Assembly: GCA_016926315.1 (NCBI GenBank) | Contig: JAFGOU010000427.1 | Coordinates: 1-10,156 of the forward strand | Direction: 5' to 3' | From: Chitinispirillaceae bacterium | GTDB lineage: Bacteria; Fibrobacterota; Chitinivibrionia; Chitinivibrionales; Chitinispirillaceae | DNA: 10,156 bases | Part shown: positions 1-7,187 of the stretch, piece by piece | How the letters are laid out: each line of letters starts with the position of its first letter | How positions within the stretch are numbered: the stretch's first letter is position 1 | The notes under the pieces: generated by a model | Seen by the model: the letters and a program-made list of their open reading frames with translations, nothing else | Databases searched by the model: none | What the model was told of the DNA's origin: nothing | Position numbers and translations under genes: made by a program

Positions 1-779
1 AGGTCTTCGCGTACTTCGACATAGTGAACACCGGGAAGGAGACCGCAATCGGCGAAGCGGATGGAGGCAAGGCTTTGGGCAACCACCAGGCAGCGGCGCG
101 AAAACCCTTCGAACAGCCGGTAGGTGAGCGGGCAGTTGCCGTGAAGCGCAAGGCAGATTGCGGATTCGGAGAGCGCGCGGCTGTGGCCGCGCGCGTCGAG
201 GGGCGCAGCCGCAAGGTCGGGTGGCGGGTCCTGGGTGTGCGGACTCCTGACAATGCCGCCGAGAAACGGGACGCGCAGCGCCTTGAGCATCCTGATCGCG
301 TCGATGCGCGAGTGGGAGGTGCCGCCGGTGGCGGCGCCGAAGAACAGCGCCTGCGCCATGCGGGAGGTTAGGGGCTTTCCTGGTCGCGCGGGAAGCGGTT
401 TAAGCAGCGGATTCAGGAGCCCTGTTCTGTCGCGGATTTCGGTATCGATGCGACCGGGGTCCGATGGCCAGACATTACGCAGGAAAAGCGAGGCCCGGTC
501 CCTGAGAGCTCGCGGAATTTTTTCAAGGGAAAAACCGAGGTGGTCGTCGTTCTGGAAAAAAGCGAGACGGCCGGGAAAGGTCTCCATTGCGCGGCGGACC
601 GGGTCTCTGAAGGGTATGGCCGGGTCGTGCGACAGGCCGTGGAACCAGAGGTCGGCCCGGGGAAAACCCGACAGCTCCCTCTTGACGGATACCCGGTGGA
701 AATTGCGCAGAAGGCCGCCGCGAAAAGCGCGGGAGCGGTGGTGGACAAACGGGTCGTCTTCGGTAAAGAGCAGGCGCAT
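1..779 (-). CDS. Putative glycosyltransferase, exostosin/CgeB-like (3' end beyond left edge)
   Basis: An open minus-strand frame runs from ATG at 779 to the window edge without a stop (259 codons visible). It begins MRLLFTEDDPFVHH and contains FFGAATGGTSHSRIDAIRML near residues 145-165. Near residues 208-240 it has CLALHGNCPLTYRLFEGF followed by SRRCLVVAQSL. The visible part ends GVHYVEVRED. A small-residue/P-x-x-YRxFE segment, a hydrophobic stretch, then HYVEV+ED is the pattern I know from the C-terminal nucleotide-sugar-binding half of exostosin/CgeB-type glycosyltransferases. A role in glycan assembly is therefore inferred, with donor and acceptor unknown. It starts 23 bp after the methyltransferase stop, so the two are probably co-transcribed. 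No clear Shine-Dalgarno precedes the ATG. An in-frame GTG at 839 would add 20 residues and overlap the upstream gene, but the ATG gives the more natural beta-strand N-terminus. The reading frame is secure and the function moderate. Confidence 0.72.
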   Translation of the reverse strand, partial: MRLLFTEDDPFVHHRSRAFRGGLLRNFHRVSVKRELSGFPRADLWFHGLSHDPAIPFRDPVRRAMETFPGRLAFFQNDDHLGFSLEKIPRALRDRASLFLRNVWPSDPGRIDTEIRDRTGLLNPLLKPLPARPGKPLTSRMAQALFFGAATGGTSHSRIDAIRMLKALRVPFLGGIVRSPHTQDPPPDLAAAPLDARGHSRALSESAICLALHGNCPLTYRLFEGFSRRCLVVAQSLASIRFADCGLLPGVHYVEVRED

Positions 780-802
780 GGGGTGTCCGGCGGGTAAAAG
801 GA

Positions 803-1426
803 TCAGTGTGGTGACGTCGAAGGCTTGCGGTAGAGCCACTGCGCTTTTTCGATGATCTGAAGAGCGGTGGCGCCGAGTTTTTCATTCACCGCATCCATGA
901 CCCCCTGCCACGACGGGTGGTAGTCATCTCCGGCCAGTGCGCCGCCGGGCTTTACCTTCGGGAGCCATGCGTCGATGTCCCGTTTAACCGAGTCGTAATC
1001 GTGCGCCGCGTCGATATACACGAAGTCGAACGATGCGTCAGGGAATGTTTTTGCCGCCTCTTCGGATCGCGCCTTGTGCGGCTGGAGCATCTGCAAAACC
1101 TTCGCGTCGCGCATGTTCTGCAGGAAAGCCTCGAAAAAATCACGGCCCTTGAGTTCCGCCTGATGCTCCGGGCTTCCTTCAAAGGTGTCGATTACGTGGA
1201 AGGTGACCGTCTTGTGCCTTTGCTTCAGGAGCTGGGCCATGAAGCAGGTGGACTGGCCGTGGAAACAGCCGACCTCGGCGATTACGCTCCCGGCGATGAG
1301 TTCGTCCGCTATTTTCCGGTACAGGAGCGGGCCGTTGAAATGGCCTTTGATGCATCGATAATCGATCGGGATCCCCGCGTGCCGGGCCAGCCATATTCTG
1401 ATGTTTTTCACTGATCTGCTTGACAT
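803..1426 (-). CDS. Class I SAM-dependent methyltransferase (Methyltransf_24/CmcI-like)
   Basis: This 207-residue protein has a Rossmann-type SAM-binding core. Motif I is AEVGCFHGQST (residues 50-60), an acidic residue ends the next strand (VIDTFEG, D80), FVYIDAAHDYDSVKRDI lies at 135-151, and GGALAGDDYH at 161-170. The YIDAxHxYxxVxxD block and GDDY are typical of small O-methyltransferases related to CmcI, macrocin O-methyltransferase and sugar methyltransferases (Methyltransf_24). Acidic residues in these blocks can bind a metal ion. The reaction is SAM-dependent methylation, probably cytoplasmic. A sugar hydroxyl on a surface glycan is a reasonable substrate given the glycosyltransferases on both sides, but that is inference. 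AAGGA at 1437-1441 lies 10 bases before the ATG and supports the start. It is the first gene of a minus-strand pair and diverges from the glycosyltransferase gene at 1547. Confidence 0.9.
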   Translation of the reverse strand: MSSRSVKNIRIWLARHAGIPIDYRCIKGHFNGPLLYRKIADELIAGSVIAEVGCFHGQSTCFMAQLLKQRHKTVTFHVIDTFEGSPEHQAELKGRDFFEAFLQNMRDAKVLQMLQPHKARSEEAAKTFPDASFDFVYIDAAHDYDSVKRDIDAWLPKVKPGGALAGDDYHPSWQGVMDAVNEKLGATALQIIEKAQWLYRKPSTSPH

Positions 1427-1546
1427 GGCAAACCGTTCCTTATTCTATTGTATGAACCGGCATCCCCGGCTCTGGGGGAAAAGGGGAACCGACGGGTTCT
1501 AAAATAGATTATTTTCCAGTCACGGATCTTTGACCTGTTGGAGTTC
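1427..1546. promoter_or_regulatory. Divergent intergenic region of the glycan locus
   Basis: These 120 bp separate two divergent genes and must hold promoters for at least one direction. A GC-rich dyad, TCCCC-(7)-GGGGA, lies near 1463-1479, and GAACC/GGTTC form a wider inverted pair (about 1454-1458 and 1495-1499). Candidate -10-like elements (TAAAAT at 1500-1505 on the plus strand; TACAAT at 1452-1447 on the minus strand) lack a convincing -35 partner, so I do not call an exact promoter. Confidence 0.35.
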
Positions 1547-2728
1547 ATGAAAACACCCCTTACCCGCCATGTTATTGTCTACGAATATCTGCCCCCGTCC
1601 GACGGCGGGATCGCGCAGATGGCATGGGGCATTGCGCGCGAACTGGTGCGTCGCGGGCTCCCGGTCGGGCTCGCCGGGTTTGCCGACCTGCTGAAAAATC
1701 CGATGTACCGTGGTTTCGGGGCCGACCTCTGGCCCCTACCGCGCAGAGGGTGGAAGCATTGCAAGGACGCTTACTGCTGCCTGCTCGGGCTCCGTCTTTA
1801 CGCACGGTATGGAAGGTCGGTGGTGCTCTATTCGCTCACCTGGAAGTCCGGCCGCGCTTTTTCGTGGCTGTCAAAGGCATTCGGATGGAGGTACGTGCTG
1901 TTCGCGATCGGCAACGAGGTCACGCGGCAGCTGGGGAAGAAAAAGGAAGAGCGGATGCGTCGCGTATTCCACAGGGCCGATACGGTCGTTGCGCTCAGCA
2001 CGTATGTCGCCGGGCGCCTCAGGCCGCTCGGGCTCCCCTCGTTTGTCACCATCAACCCGGGCGTGGACGCGGAGGCGTTCACGGTGATGGACAAGGACGC
2101 CTGCAAAAAAAGGTTCGGCTGGGAGGGGAAGCATGTCGTCCTGACCGCGGCGCGCGTGGTGGCGCGAAAGGGTCAGGATACGGTCATCCGCGCCTTGCCC
2201 CTTGTTGCCGCAAAAGTGCCGCGGCTCCGGTATGTCGTTGCAGGAACCGGAGAGGAGGCCGAGATAGAGCGGCTTAAGGTGCTGGCCCGCTCCCTCGGGG
2301 TTCAAGGGCATGTCGCGTTCACCGGATTTTTCAACGATGCCGACAAGACGGCCCTGTACAACGCGGCGGACGTTTACGTGATGGTCAGCAGGTACGAGAA
2401 AAGCGAACAGGACGTGGAGGGGTTCGGCATCACCTTTCTTGAGGCAGGCGCGTGCGGCGTCCCGGTGATCGGCGGCCGGAGCGGCGGCATCGTTGACGCC
2501 ATCGACGATGGGGTCAACGGGTATCTGGTCACGCCCGACGATCATGTCGCGGTGGCGGACCGCCTGACGCTGCTCCTGGAAAATCCGGGAGAGATGCGGA
2601 GCATGGGAGTACGGGCGCGTCACCGGGTGCTGGAGCGGTTTACCTGGGGAAAATACATCGATCGCTTGCTGGTATCCTGCGGCAAGGCGGTGCCACCACC
2701 TGAATACGGTACAGACAAACAAAACTGA
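1547..2728 (+). CDS. Family 4 glycosyltransferase (GT-B fold)
   Basis: This protein has 393 residues from ATG 1547. The N-terminal acceptor domain opens with HVIVYEYLPPSDGGIAQMAW (8-27), the usual GT4 start with a glycine-rich loop. The C-terminal donor domain has VVLTAARVVARKGQD (197-211), where R203 and K208 match the diphosphate-binding Arg/Lys of GT4 enzymes. It also has the E-x7-E motif EGFGITFLE (E291, E299) followed by AGACGVPVIGGRSGGIVDAI. Such enzymes transfer sugars from nucleotide donors with retention of configuration, at the inner face of the membrane. The sugar is unknown. Start choice: an in-frame TTG at 1538 is possible, but ATG 1547 has GGAG three bases upstream (tight spacing) and gives a normal N-terminus. 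It leads the plus-strand glycan cluster, and length and motifs look intact. Confidence 0.92.
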   Translation: MKTPLTRHVIVYEYLPPSDGGIAQMAWGIARELVRRGLPVGLAGFADLLKNPMYRGFGADLWPLPRRGWKHCKDAYCCLLGLRLYARYGRSVVLYSLTWKSGRAFSWLSKAFGWRYVLFAIGNEVTRQLGKKKEERMRRVFHRADTVVALSTYVAGRLRPLGLPSFVTINPGVDAEAFTVMDKDACKKRFGWEGKHVVLTAARVVARKGQDTVIRALPLVAAKVPRLRYVVAGTGEEAEIERLKVLARSLGVQGHVAFTGFFNDADKTALYNAADVYVMVSRYEKSEQDVEGFGITFLEAGACGVPVIGGRSGGIVDAIDDGVNGYLVTPDDHVAVADRLTLLLENPGEMRSMGVRARHRVLERFTWGKYIDRLLVSCGKAVPPPEYGTDKQN

Positions 2729-2799
2729 GGCCCAAAGTTGAGCATATACCATTTTTTGATCAGGCCGGAAGGTGGAAAAGGGCTATTGACAGGATACCA

Positions 2800-3564
2800 A
2801 TGAAATCAGAGGTGACGGGAAAATCAGCGGAATGCGGACTAACGGGATGGCGGTCACTGCCGTCTACCGCCGCTCTGTCCGCGTTTCTCTTTCTGGCTGC
2901 GGCAACAACGTCTGCCGGTCCCCTTGACAAGCTCTGGTTTATCGGCTATCCCGTTCATTTTCATGAGCGCAGGGGATACCTTACCTTTGACGACGAACAC
3001 GTGCAGGAGCTTCCCAAGGGAGACCTTTTTACCACCGGCGCGATTCTTGGTAAACGGTTTAATCTGCTGAACGGGTTCCGGCTGCAGGTGTCGGGATCGT
3101 TCGATTACGGAAAAACCATCGACGATACCCTGCCGGAGATCGTGGTCGGCGACACGGTTTTGTCGACCCAGATGCTGATCGTTTTTTTCTGCGGGAATCT
3201 CATTGCGGACCTGCAGTACCCGATGAGCGTTTCGACCGATGCGTCATGGTACTGGCATGCCGGGTATGGATGCCATTTTACCGATATCGCCGAATTCGAA
3301 ATGGTCGATAATAATCCGAAACTCAAGGTGATCGACGAGTTCCTCGAAGAGCGGCGGATGTGGAGCGGCAGCGTGCACGCGGGCCTCGGGTTCGAGATCG
3401 CGTTCACCCCGATGTTCGGTTTTGCGGCTTCCTATACGTTGCGGTTCTGGCACCCGATTCATTACGGCATGGTCAGAGACCTGTTTCCGTTGAAGCCGGT
3501 TGATTACCGGGAACGATTTTTCTCGCATGAGGTCGAATTTATCCTGCTGGTAAAGCGGTACTAG
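2800..3564 (+). CDS. Secreted protein, likely outer-membrane beta-barrel, unknown function
   Basis: This 254-residue protein belongs to no family I recognise. Residues 21-39 are a hydrophobic stretch ending TTSA, followed by GPLDKLWF. That is a plausible signal peptide cleaved after A39, although the 20-residue n-region is long. The rest has alternating polar and hydrophobic strands rich in Tyr, Phe and Trp (FRLQVSGSFDYGKTI, WYWHAGYGCHF, GFAASYTLRFWHPI). It ends EVEFILLVKRY, a closing amphipathic strand with a terminal aromatic residue, as in BamA-inserted outer-membrane proteins. AGGA at 2791-2794, five bases before the ATG, is a good ribosome site. It lies 71 bp after one glycosyltransferase gene and 19 bp before another, so it probably shares their operon. 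A role in glycan export or anchoring is possible but unproven. Confidence 0.82.
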   Translation: MKSEVTGKSAECGLTGWRSLPSTAALSAFLFLAAATTSAGPLDKLWFIGYPVHFHERRGYLTFDDEHVQELPKGDLFTTGAILGKRFNLLNGFRLQVSGSFDYGKTIDDTLPEIVVGDTVLSTQMLIVFFCGNLIADLQYPMSVSTDASWYWHAGYGCHFTDIAEFEMVDNNPKLKVIDEFLEERRMWSGSVHAGLGFEIAFTPMFGFAASYTLRFWHPIHYGMVRDLFPLKPVDYRERFFSHEVEFILLVKRY

Positions 3565-3583
3565 CCGGCACCTGGCGGTCGGT

Positions 3584-4960
3584 ATGGTGGGAATTAATGT
3601 CATCGGGTATGTCAGCGCCCATTGCGGCCTTGGTGCGGCCGCACGGAATACCATCGGTATCCTGACTGAAAAGGGACACCCGGTCGCGGTTGCTGATATT
3701 GTGTTAAGCGAAAACCGGTCGGGCAAGGACCATACCTTTGACCATCTAAAGGCGCCTGAGGTTTCGCCACTGCCGCACAAGGTGCATCTGTTCCATTGCA
3801 ACCCTCCGGTTGTCGGCCAGATAGGGAAAAAAATACCCGCATGGGCCGGTTTGGTATCGGATTTGAGAGCCGTCGTACCCTTCTGGGAGCTGCCGTGCCT
3901 GCCGGATTTCTGGGCAACGGACCTTCAGTCCATGGATACGATCCTTTGCCCGAGCCGCTTCATTGAGCAGACGGTTGCATCCGCCGTGCTCGATCCGGTT
4001 CCGCGGATACGGCATTTTCCCCAGACCGCGTTTCTTCCGGCGCTTCACCGGCCCGATCGGCTCCGGTTCGGCCTGCCGGAAAACGGCGTTTGTTATGCGG
4101 TGAGTTTTGATCTGTCCAGCGACATGGAGCGGAAAAACCCCTGGGCCGCCATTGACGCTTTCAATAGGGCGTTTACCGACCATCACGACGCCTGGCTGGT
4201 GATCAAGATCAATGCGGAGTATTTTCCCCATGACCTGCGGATGATGCTGGGCCGTCTGCGCGATTACGCATCGGCAAACCGCCGCATTATCATTATTGAC
4301 AGAAGCATGGATTACGGCGAGGTCGTTTCGTTGTATGAGTCGTGTGACGTCCTTGTTTCGCTCCACCGGAGCGAAGGTCTCGGGCTTGCCCTGATGGAGG
4401 CCATGCTTCTGGAAAAAACGGTGATCGCAACGGGCTGGTCGGGGAACATGGATTTCATGAGCGACAGCAACTCATGTCTGATCGGGTACCGGCTGGTCCC
4501 GGTAAGGTCTCCGACCTATCGCGGTATGGTTGGTGAAAGGACGGTTTCCTGGGCGGAACCGGACATTGCCGAGGCCGCGTGGTGGATGCGGCGGCTGTAC
4601 GACCATCCGGAGTTACGCAGGGAAAAGGGGCGCCTGGCCCGGCAGGACATGCTGCGCCGCCATGAGGAGTGCCTGAGGGGAGCGGTGTTTTCCCTGCTTG
4701 AGGAGCAGTACCGGATAAAAAAAACCCGGGGAGAGTCCGGTGCGCCGGTGGCGGCGGCGATGTCCGGGAACCCCGTGCCGGTCACGGACCAAGCGGAGCT
4801 GTTCCGGACCGTTTCCGTCTTAATGAAAAGCGGCGAGGCCGCCATGGCGCTGGCGGTTTATTATAGGTCAAGAAGTCTGCTGCCCGAAACGCCCGAGATG
4901 TTGCGTTTCGACGAGGTCATGCAGCGGCTTCGGGAAACGGCGGCAGGCGGGGTTTGTTGA
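3584..4960 (+). CDS. GT4-type glycosyltransferase with TPR-like C-terminal tail
   Basis: This 458-residue protein opens INVIGYVSAHCGLGAAAR (4-21), the N-terminal signature of a GT4-like group found in polysaccharide loci (usually NVIGY...GxGExxR). The donor-side segment FDLSSDMERKNPWAAIDAF (175-193) matches the common FDxxS..ERKNP motif. SEGLGLALMEAMLLEKTVIA (263-282) carries the E-x7-E pair E264 and E272, followed by TGWSGNMDF. It is therefore expected to be a retaining sugar transferase of the GT-B fold, with unknown donor. Residues 404-450 (ELFRTVSVLMKSGEAAMALA, then YYRSRSLLP) look like one TPR-type helical hairpin added after the catalytic domain. It starts 19 bp after the barrel-like gene with only a weak ribosome site; GTG 3587 is an alternative start. 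Its last 44 bp overlap the end of convergent rsmE. Confidence 0.9.
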   Translation: MVGINVIGYVSAHCGLGAAARNTIGILTEKGHPVAVADIVLSENRSGKDHTFDHLKAPEVSPLPHKVHLFHCNPPVVGQIGKKIPAWAGLVSDLRAVVPFWELPCLPDFWATDLQSMDTILCPSRFIEQTVASAVLDPVPRIRHFPQTAFLPALHRPDRLRFGLPENGVCYAVSFDLSSDMERKNPWAAIDAFNRAFTDHHDAWLVIKINAEYFPHDLRMMLGRLRDYASANRRIIIIDRSMDYGEVVSLYESCDVLVSLHRSEGLGLALMEAMLLEKTVIATGWSGNMDFMSDSNSCLIGYRLVPVRSPTYRGMVGERTVSWAEPDIAEAAWWMRRLYDHPELRREKGRLARQDMLRRHEECLRGAVFSLLEEQYRIKKTRGESGAPVAAAMSGNPVPVTDQAELFRTVSVLMKSGEAAMALAVYYRSRSLLPETPEMLRFDEVMQRLRETAAGGVC

Positions 4961-5684
4961 CGCAGGCGCCGAGGATTTGCGCGGCAAGCACGAGTGCGGC
5001 AAGTTCGGTGGTGAGGCGGGTGGGGGCGATGGCAACGGACAGCGCGCCGCGGGCTTTGAACGCGGCGGACTCCTGCTCCGAAAGGCCGCCCGGCGGGCCG
5101 ATGACGGCGACGACCGGCGTTGTTCGCACCTGGAGGATTTCAATGACTTCGGCGAAAGGTGTGCCGTTCGGTTCGGCAACGATGCAGGAATCACCTGCCA
5201 GACCCGGCGCCTGCTCGGCCTGAAGCGGTGCGTCGAGCTGGGGGAGCCAGGGGTAACGCGCCTGTTTGATGGACGCAATCATTTTGCCGAGGAACCTCGA
5301 CTCCTGCCTGGTCCACGAGCCTTCCCACCAGGTCTCCTGACAATGTTTGAAGATCACCGGAGTTATCCGCATGACGCCGAGCGCGGCGGCGTTGACCAGC
5401 AGGGTTTCAAAGGCGCTGCGGACGGGTATGCCGACCAGCAGATGCAGCTGGCAGGGGTGCCGCGGATGTGCGCTTCGGGTCAGGATGGCGCCGCTCACCC
5501 CGGTTTTGGTAAGGGCGTCGCAGCGACACTCGAACAGGGAACCCGCGCCGTCGGTCGCCATGAAACGGTCGCCTTTTGTCAGGCGCAGGACGGAGACCGC
5601 GTGGTGGGATTCCGATGAGTCAAGTTTCAGCGTGTGGGTGTCGACCGCGTCGGCATAAAAAAGAAAGTGGCGGTGGTCGCGCAT
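4917..5684 (-). CDS. rsmE: 16S rRNA m3U1498 methyltransferase RsmE
   Basis: This 255-residue protein matches the RsmE family of SPOUT (knotted) methyltransferases, which methylate N3 of U1498 in 16S rRNA in the assembled 30S subunit using SAM. Visible features are the PUA-like N-terminus RHFLFY (5-10) with HHAVSVLRLTKGD (27-39). The SPOUT knot has VVAVIGPPGGLSEQESAAF (191-209) and VAIAPTRLTTELAALVLAAQ (217-236). It is a divergent member: the usual IGPEGG reads IGPPGG, the usual LGPRILRTETA reads IAPTRLTTELA, and the usual Lys/Glu-rich segment before the ELGV helix reads RSAFETLLVNAAALGV (89-104). No Shine-Dalgarno is visible, because the three bases before the ATG are preceded by the U-tract of a terminator. 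The 3' end overlaps the convergent glycosyltransferase gene by 44 bp. Confidence 0.9.
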   Translation of the reverse strand: MRDHRHFLFYADAVDTHTLKLDSSESHHAVSVLRLTKGDRFMATDGAGSLFECRCDALTKTGVSGAILTRSAHPRHPCQLHLLVGIPVRSAFETLLVNAAALGVMRITPVIFKHCQETWWEGSWTRQESRFLGKMIASIKQARYPWLPQLDAPLQAEQAPGLAGDSCIVAEPNGTPFAEVIEILQVRTTPVVAVIGPPGGLSEQESAAFKARGALSVAIAPTRLTTELAALVLAAQILGACVNKPRLPPFPEAAA

Positions 5685-5687
5685 GGT

Positions 5688-5719
5688 AAAAAGAAGGCAG
5701 CGTACGGTTATCGCTGCCT
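5688..5719 (-). terminator. Intrinsic terminator after the beta-helix gene
   Basis: Read on the minus strand, AGGCAGCG (5719-5712) pairs with CGCTGCCT (5702-5695) around a 9-base loop. It is followed by TTCTTTTT, whose last two stem T residues are shared with the tract. This is a compact 8-bp GC-rich stem with a U-run, 13 bp past the stop of the beta-helix gene. It should end that transcript, or attenuate read-through into rsmE, whose ATG is only three bases further on. Confidence 0.82.
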
Positions 5720-5731
5720 CTCGGTTGCGGG

Positions 5732-7057
5732 TTATTGTTTCGGTGGCGCCTTTTTCACCTGGACCGGCGCGGTTTTTGCCGTGTCCTTTGGCCCGGGTAC
5801 GGCGTCTTTCGAGGTCGCTTTTCCCGCCGCCGGTACGGCTGGTTTTTCCGGCTTCGCCGTAATGGCTTTGTCCTGGGCCGGTGCACTCTCTGCTTTGCCG
5901 GTCTGAGGAACACCGCCGGCGGGCATTTCATCGGGACAGCCGTCCTCATCCTTGAAGTTGTTGATAGTTTCCGCATTGTTCGGACAGACGTCGACCGAAT
6001 CGGGAATACCGTCGCCATCGTTATCGTAATCCGGGCATCCGTCCTTGTCCTGGAATCCGTCGAAATCTTCGGCTTCATCAGGGCATTTGTCCTGGGAGTC
6101 GTAGATGCCGTCGCCGTCGTTGTCGAAATCCGGACAGCCGTCGTCGTCCTGGAACCCGTCGAGGTCTTCGGGAAGCGACGGGCACTGGTCCTGTTCGCCG
6201 AGCACGCCGTCTTTGTCCGGATCCTGGTCCATGAGCAGCATGTCGGATTCGCTGACCAGACCGATCGCCTTTCCGTCCTTGCCCCTGCCCTTGAGTATGT
6301 TTGCCTTGCTCGCGAAAATATCGGCGGCGCCGAAAGGTCCGGTGGCGACTATGTATCCGGGATCGATGGCTAGATTGGTGGCATCGACCTGTGCGTAAAA
6401 ATTGTGCGAGGTGCGGTTCATGTAAAAGTTGTTGTAGATGATCCTGCTGCGGCGTGCGCCCTCGTTTACCCATATGCCGAACTGTTTGTTGCCGATGAAG
6501 ACGTTGTTTTGCACGATCACCTCGCTGTTACCGGCGAGCATGAGCCCTGAATACCCGTTGTCGCCGATGACGTTATGTTCGACCAGGGTGTTGAGGCTCT
6601 TGACGGTCTCGCAGAAAATGCCGGTCCAGCCGTTCCGGTAAACGACGTTGTTGCGGATCATGGGCAGGGTCACGAGGCAGTGGATGCCCGAGCCTTTATT
6701 GTCGCTGATATAGTTGTGCTGGATGAGCATTGAGATGTTTTCGCACAGGATTCCTTTTTCGCCGTTCCTGATGGTGAAATTACGGATGGTCGCGTTGTCG
6801 GCGCCGGTAACGACCGCGCCCCGTTTTTTGCCCTGCACAATGGTCTCCTTGACCGACTCTCCGATGAGCGCCACGCCGTCCTTTAGCACGATGGACTCTT
6901 TATAGATGCCTTTGCTTACGAAGACCGTATCACCTGCCTCGGCCCGCTCAAGCGCATCGGAAATTTTCTTTACCTCCAGAGGGACGATAATTTTCTTTCC
7001 GGCCTGGGCGTTGAACGCGCACAGCGCGATCAAGAGTACCATTAATGCCCTATTCAT
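5732..7057 (-). CDS. Exported right-handed beta-helix protein with thrombospondin type 3 repeats
   Basis: This 441-residue protein starts at ATG 7057, supported by AGGGGG ending five bases upstream. A longer frame from 7102 would bury the signal peptide. Residues 1-19 (MNRALMVLLIALCAFNAQA) are a classic signal peptide cleaved before GKK. Residues about 30-225 form a NosD/PbH1-type parallel beta-helix. It begins with ISDALERAEAGDTVFVSKG and continues with about 22-residue rungs such as GILCENISMLIQHNYISDN, GIHCLVTLPMIRNNVVYRNG and GLMLAGNSEVIVQNNVFIGN. Residues 277-376 hold acidic DxDxDG repeats with paired CP motifs, the calcium-binding type 3 repeats also seen in OmpA-like proteins. Residues about 378-441 are a Pro/Ala/Lys-rich disordered tail. 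It probably acts in the periplasm or at the surface; polysaccharide binding or cleavage is possible, but no catalytic residues can be assigned. An intrinsic terminator follows. Confidence 0.9.
   Translation of the reverse strand: MNRALMVLLIALCAFNAQAGKKIIVPLEVKKISDALERAEAGDTVFVSKGIYKESIVLKDGVALIGESVKETIVQGKKRGAVVTGADNATIRNFTIRNGEKGILCENISMLIQHNYISDNKGSGIHCLVTLPMIRNNVVYRNGWTGIFCETVKSLNTLVEHNVIGDNGYSGLMLAGNSEVIVQNNVFIGNKQFGIWVNEGARRSRIIYNNFYMNRTSHNFYAQVDATNLAIDPGYIVATGPFGAADIFASKANILKGRGKDGKAIGLVSESDMLLMDQDPDKDGVLGEQDQCPSLPEDLDGFQDDDGCPDFDNDGDGIYDSQDKCPDEAEDFDGFQDKDGCPDYDNDGDGIPDSVDVCPNNAETINNFKDEDGCPDEMPAGGVPQTGKAESAPAQDKAITAKPEKPAVPAAGKATSKDAVPGPKDTAKTAPVQVKKAPPKQ
5930..6229 (-). repeat. Thrombospondin type 3 repeat block within the beta-helix gene
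   Basis: Three full units and a fourth partial one of about 30-36 codons share the pattern CPDxDNDGDGIxDxxDxCP...EDxDGFxDxDG. Examples are CPDFDNDGDGIYDSQDKCPD and CPDYDNDGDGIPDSVDVCPN. The regularly spaced Asp residues form calcium sites in known type 3 repeats, and the Cys residues could form disulfides after export. Confidence 0.85.
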
Positions 7058-7158
7058 GAAGACCCCCTTTTTCGGAAGAGCTTTCAGCTGAATGCGTAAC
7101 ACGCTCCGCCAGCCCCCTTATTCCAGGACAGAGACGCCTTTCCGGCAGCGCCGGATCA

Positions 7159-7187
7159 GCTATAATAATAATAAGATGTTACGACAA
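7159..7187 (-). promoter_or_regulatory. Candidate promoter of the beta-helix gene
   Basis: On the minus strand TTGTCG (7187-7182) and TATAGC (7164-7159) are separated by 17 bp, giving a predicted start near 7152 and a leader of about 95 nt. Each hexamer matches the sigma70 consensus at four of six positions. The -10 lies in an ATA-repeat tract (7161-7172), so other registers are possible. A small TCCGGC-AGC-GCCGGA hairpin (7141-7155) would sit at the 5' end of the mRNA. Confidence 0.4.

Noticed and set aside
24..855. Plus-strand open frames opposite the left-edge glycosyltransferase
   Set aside because: Their Arg- and Gly-rich sequences show no motif, while the minus-strand frame is open to the edge and carries glycosyltransferase-like segments.
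1871..2752. 293-residue minus-strand open frame inside the first GT4 glycosyltransferase gene
   Set aside because: It is a shadow of a gene with strong motifs on the plus strand. It is rich in His, Arg and Pro with no recognisable domain, as expected from GC-rich antisense reading.
7057..7102. Longer start for the beta-helix protein at 7102
   Set aside because: It would place 15 residues before a textbook signal peptide. ATG 7057 has a strong ribosome site with good spacing.
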